Below are positions 1-5,224 of a stretch of DNA of 6,339 bases, piece by piece. A program made the position numbers and the translations under genes. Below the pieces are notes generated by a model. That model searched no databases, was not told where the DNA came from, and was given only the letters and a program-made list of their open reading frames with translations. The stretch is taken from assembly GCA_023433985.1 (NCBI GenBank), contig JAEYTN010000445.1:1-6339 (forward strand), in the 5' to 3' direction. This stretch comes from Pseudomonadota bacterium (GTDB lineage Bacteria > Pseudomonadota > Alphaproteobacteria > Rhizobiales > Devosiaceae). Every line of letters begins with the position of its first letter. Within the stretch, counting starts at the first letter, position 1.

Positions 1-1
1 C

Positions 2-1225
2 ATCTGGATGCAGGGGTCCCGCCTCGACGGATTGCAGTTGCTCGACGTTCTCCAGACCCAGCACCCGGACGTCCCCGTTGTCATGATCTCGGGTCATGGC
101 AACGTCGAAACCGCCGTCTCGGCGATCCGCCGCGGCGCGTATGACTACATCGAGAAACCGTTCAAGATCGACCGGCTGCTGCTGATCACGCAGCGCGCCA
201 TGGAGGCGACGCGCCTCAAATCCGAGGTCGCGGACCTGCGCGAACGCAGCACCAGCAAAGCCACCGATATGGTGGGCTCCTCGCCAGCGTTGCAGCAGGT
301 GCGGGGCATCATCGAGAAATCGGCGCCGACCAACTCCCGCATCTTCGTCGCCGGCGCCTCGGGTACCGGCAAGGGCCTTGTCGCCCGGCAGTTGCACATG
401 CGCTCGCAGCGCGCCGAAGCCCCGTTCGTCGAGATCAACTGCTCGCTCTATTCGCCCGACGAAGTGCAGGTCGTGCTCTTCGGCCGCGAGACACGAGAAA
501 AGACCGGCGTGCTCCGCACTGAGGTCGGCGCGCTCGAACGTGCGCACGGCGGCACGCTCTACCTGAGCGAGGTGGGCACGCTCCCGCCCGCGGCGCAGCA
601 GGCGCTGCTCCGAACGCTGGTGGAAAGCAAGTTCAACCGGGTCGGCGGCGCGGTAGCGGTGCCGATCGACGTGCGGGTGATCTCGTCGAGCTCGCAGAAC
701 ATCGCTTCGCTGATCGAGGCGGGACAGTTCCGGTCGGACCTGTTCCATCGGCTGTCCATCGTCCCCGTGCAGCTGACGCCGCTGAAGGAGCGGCGCGAGG
801 ACATTCCGCCGCTGGTGGACGTGTTCATCGAGCAGATCTGCAAGCTGCACAACCTGCGCAGCCTGTCGGTGGGCCCGGATGCAGTGGCGGTGCTGCAGGC
901 GCAGGACTGGCCCGGCAACGCCCGGCAGTTGCGCAACTCGATCGAGCGGCTGCTGATCCTGGTGAAGGACCAGGCGCCGGCAGATGGGGTAATCACCGCG
1001 GCGCTCCTGCCCTCCGATATCGGCGAGGTGTTGCCGACAGTCGGCGACAGCGACTCGTCGGCGCACCTGATGAGCCTGCCGCTGCGCGACGCCCGTGAAG
1101 TGTTCGAACGCCAGTATCTGCTGGCCCAGATCGAGCGCTTCGGCGGGAACATTTCGAAGACCGCCGAATTCGTCGGCATGGAACGCAGCGCTTTACACCG
1201 AAAGATCAAGTCGCTCGGACTTTGA
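2..1225 (+). CDS. ntrX: NtrX-type nitrogen response regulator (5' end outside window)
   Basis: Response regulator of the NtrY/NtrX two-component system, a cytoplasmic DNA-binding protein tied to nitrogen and redox control in alphaproteobacteria. The reading frame is open at the left edge. About 50 N-terminal residues are missing, and base 1 (c) fits the last base of the phosphoacceptor Asp codon before IWMQGSRLDG. Numbering from the ATG at 8: rest of the receiver domain (1-60) with switch Ser28 (MISGHG) and Lys50 (EKP); linker 65-85; AAA+ domain about 88-320 with Walker A GASGTGKG (116-123); Fis-type helix-turn-helix 379-403 (GGNISKTAEFVGMERSALHRK). Two features are odd. No GAFTGA loop lies between LFG (157-159) and GALERAHGG (174-182), and Walker B reads GTLYLSEVG with Ser187 in place of Asp. 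Loss of GAFTGA is known for alphaproteobacterial NtrX and suggests it does not activate sigma54; the Ser change suggests weak or no ATP hydrolysis (inference). NtrC is the main alternative, but the missing GAFTGA and the MERSALHRK end favour NtrX. ntrY is expected upstream. Confidence 0.93.
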   Translation: MWMQGSRLDGLQLLDVLQTQHPDVPVVMISGHGNVETAVSAIRRGAYDYIEKPFKIDRLLLITQRAMEATRLKSEVADLRERSTSKATDMVGSSPALQQVRGIIEKSAPTNSRIFVAGASGTGKGLVARQLHMRSQRAEAPFVEINCSLYSPDEVQVVLFGRETREKTGVLRTEVGALERAHGGTLYLSEVGTLPPAAQQALLRTLVESKFNRVGGAVAVPIDVRVISSSSQNIASLIEAGQFRSDLFHRLSIVPVQLTPLKERREDIPPLVDVFIEQICKLHNLRSLSVGPDAVAVLQAQDWPGNARQLRNSIERLLILVKDQAPADGVITAALLPSDIGEVLPTVGDSDSSAHLMSLPLRDAREVFERQYLLAQIERFGGNISKTAEFVGMERSALHRKIKSLGL

Positions 1226-1264
1226 TCCTCCACCAGCGGGCGGGTAGGCATGAAAATTCTTCTG

Positions 1265-1273
1265 TGCCATACT
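1265..1273 (+). promoter_or_regulatory. Candidate extended -10 promoter for hfq
   Basis: In the 166-bp gap between ntrX and hfq, TGCCATACT has the TGn extension followed by a hexamer matching TATAAT at four of six positions. It sits next to an AT-richer patch (tgaaaattctt, 1251-1261). No good -35 hexamer lies 16-18 bp upstream. A transcript from here would begin near 1280 and carry a leader of about 110 nt. hfq may instead, or also, be read through from ntrX. Evidence is pattern only. Confidence 0.25.
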
Positions 1274-1303
1274 GCTAAGCGAGTGGGAGACTGATAAGCA
1301 ACG

Positions 1304-1327
1304 GGGCAGGGATGGCGGTCCTTGCCC
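1304..1327 (+). promoter_or_regulatory. Imperfect hairpin in the hfq leader
   Basis: GGGCAGG (1304-1310) can pair with CCTTGCCC (1320-1327) if one base is bulged, leaving a 9-nt loop. No run of T follows, so it is not a normal intrinsic terminator. It lies 64 bp before the hfq start and could be a leader structure or an attenuated boundary between ntrX and hfq. Hfq is known to bind its own leader in E. coli; whether it does so here cannot be told from the sequence. Confidence 0.25.
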
Positions 1328-1378
1328 GGGAAACTAGCAATGTGGCCCGGTGACCGTCAGGACAGCTCCGACCACGAC

Positions 1379-1384
1379 AAGAGG
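1379..1384 (+). promoter_or_regulatory. Ribosome binding site of hfq
   Basis: AAGAGG lies 7 nt before the ATG at 1392. This site decides the start: the same frame stays open further upstream to a GTG at 1350 that would add 14 residues ([14 protein letters not shown]) with no similarity to Hfq N-termini. Confidence 0.75.
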
Positions 1385-1391
1385 CCTACGA

Positions 1392-1640
1392 ATGCCCAGC
1401 GAAAAGACCCAGAACCTTCAGGATGCCTTCCTCAATCATGTCCGCAAGCAGAAGGTCCCGGTCACGATCTTCCTCGTGAACGGGGTCAAGCTGCAGGGCG
1501 TGATCACCTGGTTCGACAATTTCTGCCTGCTGCTGCGCCGCGACGCCCAATCGCAGCTGGTTTACAAGCACGCCATCTCAACGATAATGCCCGGCGCGCC
1601 GATCCAGCTGTTCGATCCCGAGCACGCGACCGACGATTGA
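1392..1640 (+). CDS. hfq: RNA chaperone Hfq
   Basis: Sm-like RNA chaperone of 82 residues that forms a hexameric ring, helps small RNAs pair with mRNAs and affects their stability and translation. The N-terminal helix [17 protein letters not shown] (8-24) matches E. coli Hfq SLQDPFLNALRRERVPV, keeping the proximal-face Gln (Gln10) and a basic rim patch (Arg18, Lys19, Lys21). The Sm1 motif follows ([22 protein letters not shown], about 27-48), with Phe27 at the place of distal-face Tyr25. The Sm2 motif contains [10 protein letters not shown] (58-67), including the uridine-binding Lys59-His60. Relative to E. coli there is one extra residue in the variable loop (RRDAQSQ), usual for alphaproteobacteria, and the C-terminus is short and acidic (FDPEHATDD). 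It lies 166 bp after ntrX and 96 bp before hflX on the same strand, the common arrangement. The identification is secure. Confidence 0.98.
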   Translation: MPSEKTQNLQDAFLNHVRKQKVPVTIFLVNGVKLQGVITWFDNFCLLLRRDAQSQLVYKHAISTIMPGAPIQLFDPEHATDD

Positions 1641-1700
1641 GCCGGCAGCGGCCATGAAACCGTCGGACATGACGTAAATTCTGCTTGCGCGCCTGTACGG

Positions 1701-1712
1701 AAGCGATCGCTT
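1701..1712. repeat. 12-bp perfect palindrome before hflX
   Basis: AAGCGATCGCTT is its own reverse complement over all 12 bases. It lies midway in the 96-bp gap between hfq and hflX, 24 bp before the hflX start. It could be a protein-binding dyad, but no regulator is known to me for this sequence and one short palindrome can arise by chance. Confidence 0.4.
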
Positions 1713-1726
1713 TGTCGTTGAGCGCC

Positions 1727-1732
1727 GAAGGA
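1727..1732 (+). promoter_or_regulatory. Ribosome binding site of hflX
   Basis: GAAGGA ends 4 nt before the ATG at 1737. The spacing is short but usable. It supports this ATG, which is the first in frame and gives a normal-length protein. Confidence 0.6.
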
Positions 1733-1736
1733 CCCT

Positions 1737-3116
1737 ATGACCGACGATTTCGACGACTTTGACGGCTCGAAGCCGGAACGCGAGCGATTCATCGACCACC
1801 GCACCGCCCCCACGAGGGTAGGGCTGGTGGTACCGGAAGTGCGCGGCCTGCTGACCAACCACACGATCGAGGCCCGCAAGGGCGAGTTCGAGGGCCTGGC
1901 CGAAGCGATCAATGTCGAGGTCGTGTTCTCGGAGGTGTTCAAGGTCCGCGAGATCAAGCCCGCGACCTTCCTTTCGGGCGGACATGTCGAGGACATCGCG
2001 AAGCGGGTGAAGGACGGCAAGATCGAGCTGCTGCTGGTCGACACCAGCCTGCATCCGATCCAGCAGCGCAACCTCGAGAAGGAAACCGGTACCAAGGTGC
2101 TGGATCGCACCGGGCTGATCCTCGAGATCTTCGGCGAGCGGGCGGCGACCCGCGAAGGCGTGCTGCAGGTCGAGCTGGCGCATCTCAACTACCAGAAGAG
2201 CCGGCTGGTCCGGTCGTGGACCCACCTCGAGCGCCAGCGCGGCTCGGGCGGCTTCGGCTTCATGGGCGGCCCCGGCGAGACCCAGCTCGAATCCGATCGC
2301 CGCCAGTTGCAGGACCGCATCAAGCTGCTCGAGGAGCGGCTCGACAAGGTGCGGCGCATCCGTGGCCAGCAAAAGGGCCGCCGCGATGGCGTGCCGTTCC
2401 AGGTGGTGGCTCTCGTCGGCTATACGAACGCCGGAAAATCCACGCTGTTCAACGCGTTGACGGGGGCAGGGGTGTTCGCCAAGAACCTGCTCTTCGCGAC
2501 GCTGGACACCACGGTGCGCAAGATCGAGCTGCCGCATGGCCGCGAGGTGATGCTGTCGGACACCGTGGGCTTCGTCTCCGACCTGCCCACCGACCTCATC
2601 GCCGCCTTCCGGGCGACGCTGGAAGAGGTGGTGGAGGCCAACGTCATCCTGCACGTGCGCGACGTTTCGAATCCCGACCACGCGGCGCAGGCGACGGACG
2701 TGCTGAAGGTGCTCGGCGAACTGGGCGTCGAACCCGAGACGACGCCGATCATCGAGGTGTGGAACAAGGTCGACCTGCTGCCGCCGGAAGAAGACGGATC
2801 GTCGCCGCTCGCGACCCTTTTGCCCATGGGCAAGGTGTCGGCGACCGTGCCGGTGTCGGCGGTGACCGGGCAGGGGCTCGATACGCTGCTCGACACGATC
2901 GAGAAGGTCCTTGGCGGGCAGTCGCGTACCTATCGCGTGATGGTGCCGCATACGGAGGGGGCGAACCTCGGCTGGCTGTACGGGCACGCCGAGATCATTG
3001 CGCGCGAAGAGCCGAGCGAGGAAGGGCAGGTGTACGAGGTGCGGGTAGAGCCCCGGCACAACGCCGCCTTCAGCCAGCGCTTTGCCGGGCGGATCGAGGC
3101 CACCGAGCGGCCTTAG
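1737..3116 (+). CDS. hflX: Ribosome-associated GTPase HflX
   Basis: TRAFAC-class GTPase of 459 residues that binds the large ribosomal subunit and, in studied bacteria, splits stalled ribosomes after stress. The N-terminal domain (about 26-165) contains RVGLVVPEV and the LLLVDTSLHPIQQRNLEKETG segment (98-118). The glycine-rich family signature GGFGFMGGPGETQLE covers 171-185, followed by a charged helix or coiled coil (about 186-215). The G domain has G1 GYTNAGKST (228-236), a G2 Thr in ATLDTT (254-259), G3 DTVGF (275-279), G4 NKVD (343-346) and G5 VSAVTG (373-378), all intact. The C-terminal extension (about 395-459) contains the HTEGANLGWLYGHAEI stretch. The very acidic start MTDDFDDFDG is probably flexible. 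It is the probable co-transcript of hfq, as in many proteobacteria. Its last four bases overlap the end of the opposing mazG gene, so there is no room for a terminator between them. Confidence 0.97.
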   Translation: MTDDFDDFDGSKPERERFIDHRTAPTRVGLVVPEVRGLLTNHTIEARKGEFEGLAEAINVEVVFSEVFKVREIKPATFLSGGHVEDIAKRVKDGKIELLLVDTSLHPIQQRNLEKETGTKVLDRTGLILEIFGERAATREGVLQVELAHLNYQKSRLVRSWTHLERQRGSGGFGFMGGPGETQLESDRRQLQDRIKLLEERLDKVRRIRGQQKGRRDGVPFQVVALVGYTNAGKSTLFNALTGAGVFAKNLLFATLDTTVRKIELPHGREVMLSDTVGFVSDLPTDLIAAFRATLEEVVEANVILHVRDVSNPDHAAQATDVLKVLGELGVEPETTPIIEVWNKVDLLPPEEDGSSPLATLLPMGKVSATVPVSAVTGQGLDTLLDTIEKVLGGQSRTYRVMVPHTEGANLGWLYGHAEIIAREEPSEEGQVYEVRVEPRHNAAFSQRFAGRIEATERP

Positions 3117-3922
3117 CTGCGCTCCCGGGCGCGGATCTCGTTCCAGTAGCCGTCGAGGCGCTCTAGGCCCGCTTCCGGCAGCGGCACGGCGTCTTCCTTC
3201 GCCCGCCCTTCGACGTAGCGGAAGCGGCGGGTGAACTTGGCGTTGGCGTCGCGTAACGCCGCCTCGGGCTCAACGCCGAGCTTGCGGGCCAGGTTGGCGG
3301 CGGCGAACAGCAGGTCGCCGAGTTCCTCCTGCACCTTGGCCTTCTCATCGGCTTCGGCGGCGGTCGCCACTTCGTCCAGTTCCTCACGGACCTTGGCAAG
3401 GGTTTCGCGCCAATCCGGCCAGTCGAACTGCACCGTGGCGGCGCGGCGGCTCAGCTTTTCGGCGCGGGCAAGGGCAGGGAGGACGTTGGGGACGTCGTCG
3501 AGCAAAGAGGGTGCGGCGGCCTGCTTGCGGGCGGCCTTCCTGGCGCGCTCCTCCGCCTTTACCTCATCCCACTTGGCCTTGGCGCCACCGGCATTTCGCG
3601 CCGCTTCCTCACCGAAGACATGAGGATGTCTACGTATAAGCTTCTCGGTGATGGCATAAATGACGTCGCCAATGTCGAACAGGCCCTGCTCGGACGCCAT
3701 CTGCGCGTGGTAGACGGGCTGCAGCAGGAGGTCGCCGAGCTCCTCGCGCAGATCGGAAAAGTCTTTCCGCTCAATGGCATCGGCGACTTCGTAGGCTTCT
3801 TCAATCGTGTAGTTCGAGATCGAGGCGAAGTCCTGCTCGAGGTCCCACGGGCAGCCGCCATCCGGGTTGCGGAGCGCCGCCATGATTTCGAGCAGGCGGG
3901 AGAGGTCGCGGGACGGCTCCAT
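3113..3922 (-). CDS. mazG: Nucleoside triphosphate pyrophosphohydrolase MazG
   Basis: All-alpha NTP pyrophosphohydrolase of 269 residues that converts NTPs or dNTPs to monophosphates plus pyrophosphate. It is a cytoplasmic house-cleaning enzyme; in E. coli it also affects ppGpp and survival in starvation. Two tandem MazG domains are visible. The N-terminal one has GGCPWD (22-27) and metal ligands in EEAYE (41-45) plus EELGD (60-64). The C-terminal one has EELDE (180-184) plus EELGD (199-203), so both sites look complete. They are joined by a Lys/Ala-rich linker (117-138). The ATG at 3922 was chosen because CGGAG lies 6 nt upstream and the protein then begins like the family (RLLEIMAALRNPDGGCPWD). 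The frame stays open far upstream but that part overlaps the hydratase gene and has no family similarity. Probably the second gene of a unit with the hydratase, 26 bp upstream. It converges on hflX with a 4-base overlap (TAA at 3115-3113). Confidence 0.96.
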   Translation of the reverse strand: MEPSRDLSRLLEIMAALRNPDGGCPWDLEQDFASISNYTIEEAYEVADAIERKDFSDLREELGDLLLQPVYHAQMASEQGLFDIGDVIYAITEKLIRRHPHVFGEEAARNAGGAKAKWDEVKAEERARKAARKQAAAPSLLDDVPNVLPALARAEKLSRRAATVQFDWPDWRETLAKVREELDEVATAAEADEKAKVQEELGDLLFAAANLARKLGVEPEAALRDANAKFTRRFRYVEGRAKEDAVPLPEAGLERLDGYWNEIRARERS

Positions 3923-3928
3923 AAGAAA

Positions 3929-3932
3929 CTCC
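3929..3932 (-). promoter_or_regulatory. Ribosome binding site of mazG
   Basis: GGAG on the minus strand, 6 nt before the ATG at 3922, inside the 26-bp gap after the hydratase stop. It fixes the mazG start and argues against longer N-terminal versions. Confidence 0.75.
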
Positions 3933-3948
3933 GAGCAGGAACAGTGTC

Positions 3949-4686
3949 TTAGGTTAGCGTAAGCTCGACGGTGTGGCTGCCGAGCGTGGCCTTGACGTGG
4001 CCGGGGCCCGGCACCGGGACGAGGCCACAGAGCGAACCGGTGGTGACGATGGTGCCGGCCTTCAGCGGGTAGGCGGGAACCTGGTTCTTCGCATAGGCGA
4101 TGAACGAATTGAGGACCGTTCCGAAGCTGTGCTTGGCGCTTCCTGAATGAAGCTGAACGCCATCCAACGAAAGCTGAACGTCGAATGCGTCGATATCGGC
4201 GCCGGATTCGCGCGCGGCCGGATCGATGACGTAGCCATAGGACGACATGTTGTCGGCGAGACCACCTTGCACGCTGGCCGCCAGCCGGTCGCGATAGCGC
4301 GTGCCACACACTTCGATGCCGACGAAATAGTGGTCGATGGCCTCGATGATGGCGGCGTCGTCGGCGTTGGCCGTTTCGGCCGAGAGGTCCGCGCCCAGCA
4401 CCAGCCCGACTTCGACCTCGAGACCGGTGACGGTAGCGCGCGACAGCTGGAAGCCGCCGGACCGGCCGAAGCGCGACGCGAAGATCGGCGCCGCGATGCC
4501 GGTACCGTCGGGCTGCACGGCCGTCTTGATCAGTCCCGCCGTCTCGCCGAGCGCCGCGAGCACGCCGGCCTGGATGCGATAGGCGGCAGCCCGGTCGATG
4601 TCGGAGAAGAGGGTGGCATCGACGGTGGACTGGCTGGCCCGGTGAGCAGCCACAAGCTGCTGGATCAGATCGGCCTCGGTGGTCAT
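3949..4686 (-). CDS. 2-keto-4-pentenoate hydratase-like protein (FAH fold)
   Basis: Member of the MhpD-type 2-keto-4-pentenoate hydratase / 2-oxo-hepta-3-ene-1,7-dioate hydratase / oxalocrotonate decarboxylase group with a fumarylacetoacetase C-terminal fold. Such enzymes add water to, or decarboxylate, 2-oxo-alkenoic acids from meta-cleavage of aromatics, using one divalent metal. From the ATG at 4686 it has 245 residues. The expected acidic metal ligands are present: Glu90 and Glu92 in LEVEVGLVL and Glu125 in GIEVCGTRY. ADNMSSYGYVID (144-155) and TTGSLCGLVPVPGPGHVKATLG (215-236) match conserved family segments. No signal peptide or membrane segment is seen. Three in-frame ATGs are possible (4710, 4704, 4686). 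I chose 4686 because GGGAG precedes it by 11 nt, while no Shine-Dalgarno sequence precedes 4710. The true substrate cannot be named: no dioxygenase, aldolase or dehydrogenase of a meta pathway lies in the window. The pairing with mazG may be positional only. Confidence 0.85.
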   Translation of the reverse strand: MTTEADLIQQLVAAHRASQSTVDATLFSDIDRAAAYRIQAGVLAALGETAGLIKTAVQPDGTGIAAPIFASRFGRSGGFQLSRATVTGLEVEVGLVLGADLSAETANADDAAIIEAIDHYFVGIEVCGTRYRDRLAASVQGGLADNMSSYGYVIDPAARESGADIDAFDVQLSLDGVQLHSGSAKHSFGTVLNSFIAYAKNQVPAYPLKAGTIVTTGSLCGLVPVPGPGHVKATLGSHTVELTLT

Positions 4687-4697
4687 TCTACGCGCAT

Positions 4698-4702
4698 CTC
4701 CC
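4698..4702 (-). promoter_or_regulatory. Ribosome binding site of the hydratase gene
   Basis: GGGAG on the minus strand ends 11 nt before the ATG at 4686. The spacing is a little long, so the start is not certain, but the upstream ATGs at 4704 and 4710 have only an AT-rich stretch in front and look worse. Confidence 0.45.
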
Positions 4703-4711
4703 ATTCGCATA

Positions 4712-4739
4712 AGATATATTATGGAACTCGCACATGTGC
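4712..4739 (-). promoter_or_regulatory. Putative promoter and operator of the hydratase-mazG unit
   Basis: Read on the minus strand, this stretch begins with the perfect 10-bp palindrome GCACATGTGC (4739-4730) and ends with the AT-rich CCATAATATATC. The latter offers -10-like hexamers (CATAAT at 4723-4718, or TATATC) in an otherwise GC-rich region. No convincing -35 lies 17 bp upstream. It sits 26 to 53 bp before the chosen start, where a promoter is expected. Evidence is composition and symmetry only. Confidence 0.3.
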
Positions 4740-5084
4740 CGACGAGCGCCAGGCTGTTGCCAATCTACCAGGCCCTGAGGCACTGCAGAGTTCGTTTGCC
4801 GGCCCTCTATCGCACGGAGACGCGTTGGGAGGATATCTCAACGTTAGGTGCGACTGCGATATTGCATGGTGCAGTCGCGGGCGGTCGCACCGCACATTGC
4901 TGGGTTCATCGCGTCGCTGCCGCAGGCCGATGTACATGCGCGTGGTGGCGAGTGACCATGACCCGTCGATGGCGGATCGAGCTTCGGCCGCCGTCTGGGC
5001 CGATCCGGGTGCTGCCGGCGGGCTCCGGCGCCGTCCCTAGCCTCTTTCCAGCGCGTCTTTGTCGTGAAACTGTCGCGCTAGCGA
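4740..5084. other. Divergent non-coding region
   Basis: Most of the intergenic space between the minus-strand hydratase gene and the plus-strand binding-protein gene. I find no gene here. Open frames across it have Cys-, Arg- and Trp-rich translations without family similarity or good ribosome binding sites, and I see no tRNA or insertion-sequence end. It does hold several inverted repeats: the cluster at 4823-4891, AGCGCG/CGCGCT arms at 5050-5055 and 5074-5079, and the palindrome CGCTAGCG at 5076-5083. Such density would suit a regulatory region or a small structured RNA, but neither is proven. Confidence 0.6.
4823..4891. promoter_or_regulatory. Cluster of alternative stem-loops
   Basis: Three pairings are visible. 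CGTT..GAG (4823-4826, 4829-4831) can pair with CTCAACG (4837-4843). GCGACTGC (4850-4857) pairs perfectly with GCAGTCGC (4871-4878) around a 13-nt loop. GGTGCGAC (4847-4854) pairs perfectly with GTCGCACC (4884-4891). The last two share bases 4850-4854 and so exclude each other, as in attenuators or riboswitch expression platforms. No T-run follows on either strand. On the minus strand it would lie about 140-200 nt before the hydratase start; on the plus strand over 330 nt before the binding-protein gene. Function unknown. Confidence 0.35.
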
Positions 5085-5113
5085 TTGACGCGGTTTCATG
5101 CTCCGCGCAATTT
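5085..5113 (+). promoter_or_regulatory. Candidate promoter of the binding-protein gene
   Basis: TTGACG (5085-5090) is a good alphaproteobacterial -35 box. A 17-bp spacer leads to CAATTT (5108-5113), a poor match to TATAAT. Transcription would begin near 5120, giving a leader of about 105 nt. The strength of the -35 and the position ahead of the gene support it; the weak -10 keeps confidence low. Confidence 0.3.
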
Positions 5114-5121
5114 GTCGACAA

Positions 5122-5139
5122 GATGCATGCACATGCATC
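5122..5139. promoter_or_regulatory. 18-bp palindrome, possible operator
   Basis: GATGCATG (5122-5129), two bases CA, then CATGCATC (5132-5139): perfect 8-bp arms. The symmetry resumes outside with GTCG (5114-5117) and CGAC (5141-5144). It would overlap the start of transcription if the TTGACG box at 5085 is used, the usual place for a repressor operator. It begins 103 bp before the binding-protein ATG. I do not recognise the regulator. Confidence 0.5.
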
Positions 5140-5182
5140 GCGACGTGTCTGCCGGACCTCCGGTATCGGGGGACGAACTTGA

Positions 5183-5205
5183 GTGCGGCGAGGGAAAAAC
5201 CGCAC
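5183..5205 (+). promoter_or_regulatory. Leader hairpin before the binding-protein gene
   Basis: GTGCGG (5183-5188) and CCGCAC (5200-5205) are perfect 6-bp arms around an 11-nt loop, CGAGGGAAAAA. The hairpin ends 4 nt before the GGGAG ribosome binding site, so in mRNA it could affect ribosome access or protect the 5' end. The loop itself resembles a Shine-Dalgarno sequence. Confidence 0.35.
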
Positions 5206-5209
5206 GACT

Positions 5210-5214
5210 GGGAG
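5210..5214 (+). promoter_or_regulatory. Ribosome binding site of the binding-protein gene
   Basis: GGGAG (continuing as GGGAGAG to 5216) lies 8-10 nt before the ATG at 5225. It fixes the start: an in-frame GTG at 5183 would put 14 charged residues before a normal signal peptide. Confidence 0.75.
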
Positions 5215-5224
5215 AGAACAAGAC

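Noticed and set aside
1313..1325. Sigma54-like TGGCGGTCCTTGC upstream of hfq
   Set aside because: The GG and GC pairs are two bases too close for a -24/-12 promoter, and TGGCAC is not matched beyond TGGC.
1578..3059. Long minus-strand open frame opposite hflX
   Set aside because: It lies wholly over hflX and the end of hfq, is rich in His, Arg and Leu as expected for the antisense frame of a GC-rich gene, and has no recognisable family.
2216..3166. Long plus-strand open frame in another frame of hflX
   Set aside because: Ala/Arg/Gly-rich translation typical of a shifted frame in high-GC DNA; HflX motifs are all in the other frame.
3923..4309. N-terminal extension of mazG
   Set aside because: The frame is open but overlaps the hydratase on the same strand, its translation resembles nothing in the family, and a good ribosome binding site precedes the ATG at 3922.
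4896..4915. T-loop-like GGGTTCATCGC
   Set aside because: No acceptor, D or anticodon stems could be fitted around it, so it is not a tRNA.
4147..5040. Plus-strand open frame across the hydratase and the divergent region
   Set aside because: Mostly antisense to the hydratase, and the translation has no family features.
4679..5182. Possible plus-strand gene in the divergent region, with a weak GntR-like IYQALR start
   Set aside because: Only a few residues recall a GntR helix. The rest is Arg/Cys/Trp-rich with no helix-turn-helix or effector domain, and there is no ribosome binding site. A decayed regulator cannot be shown.
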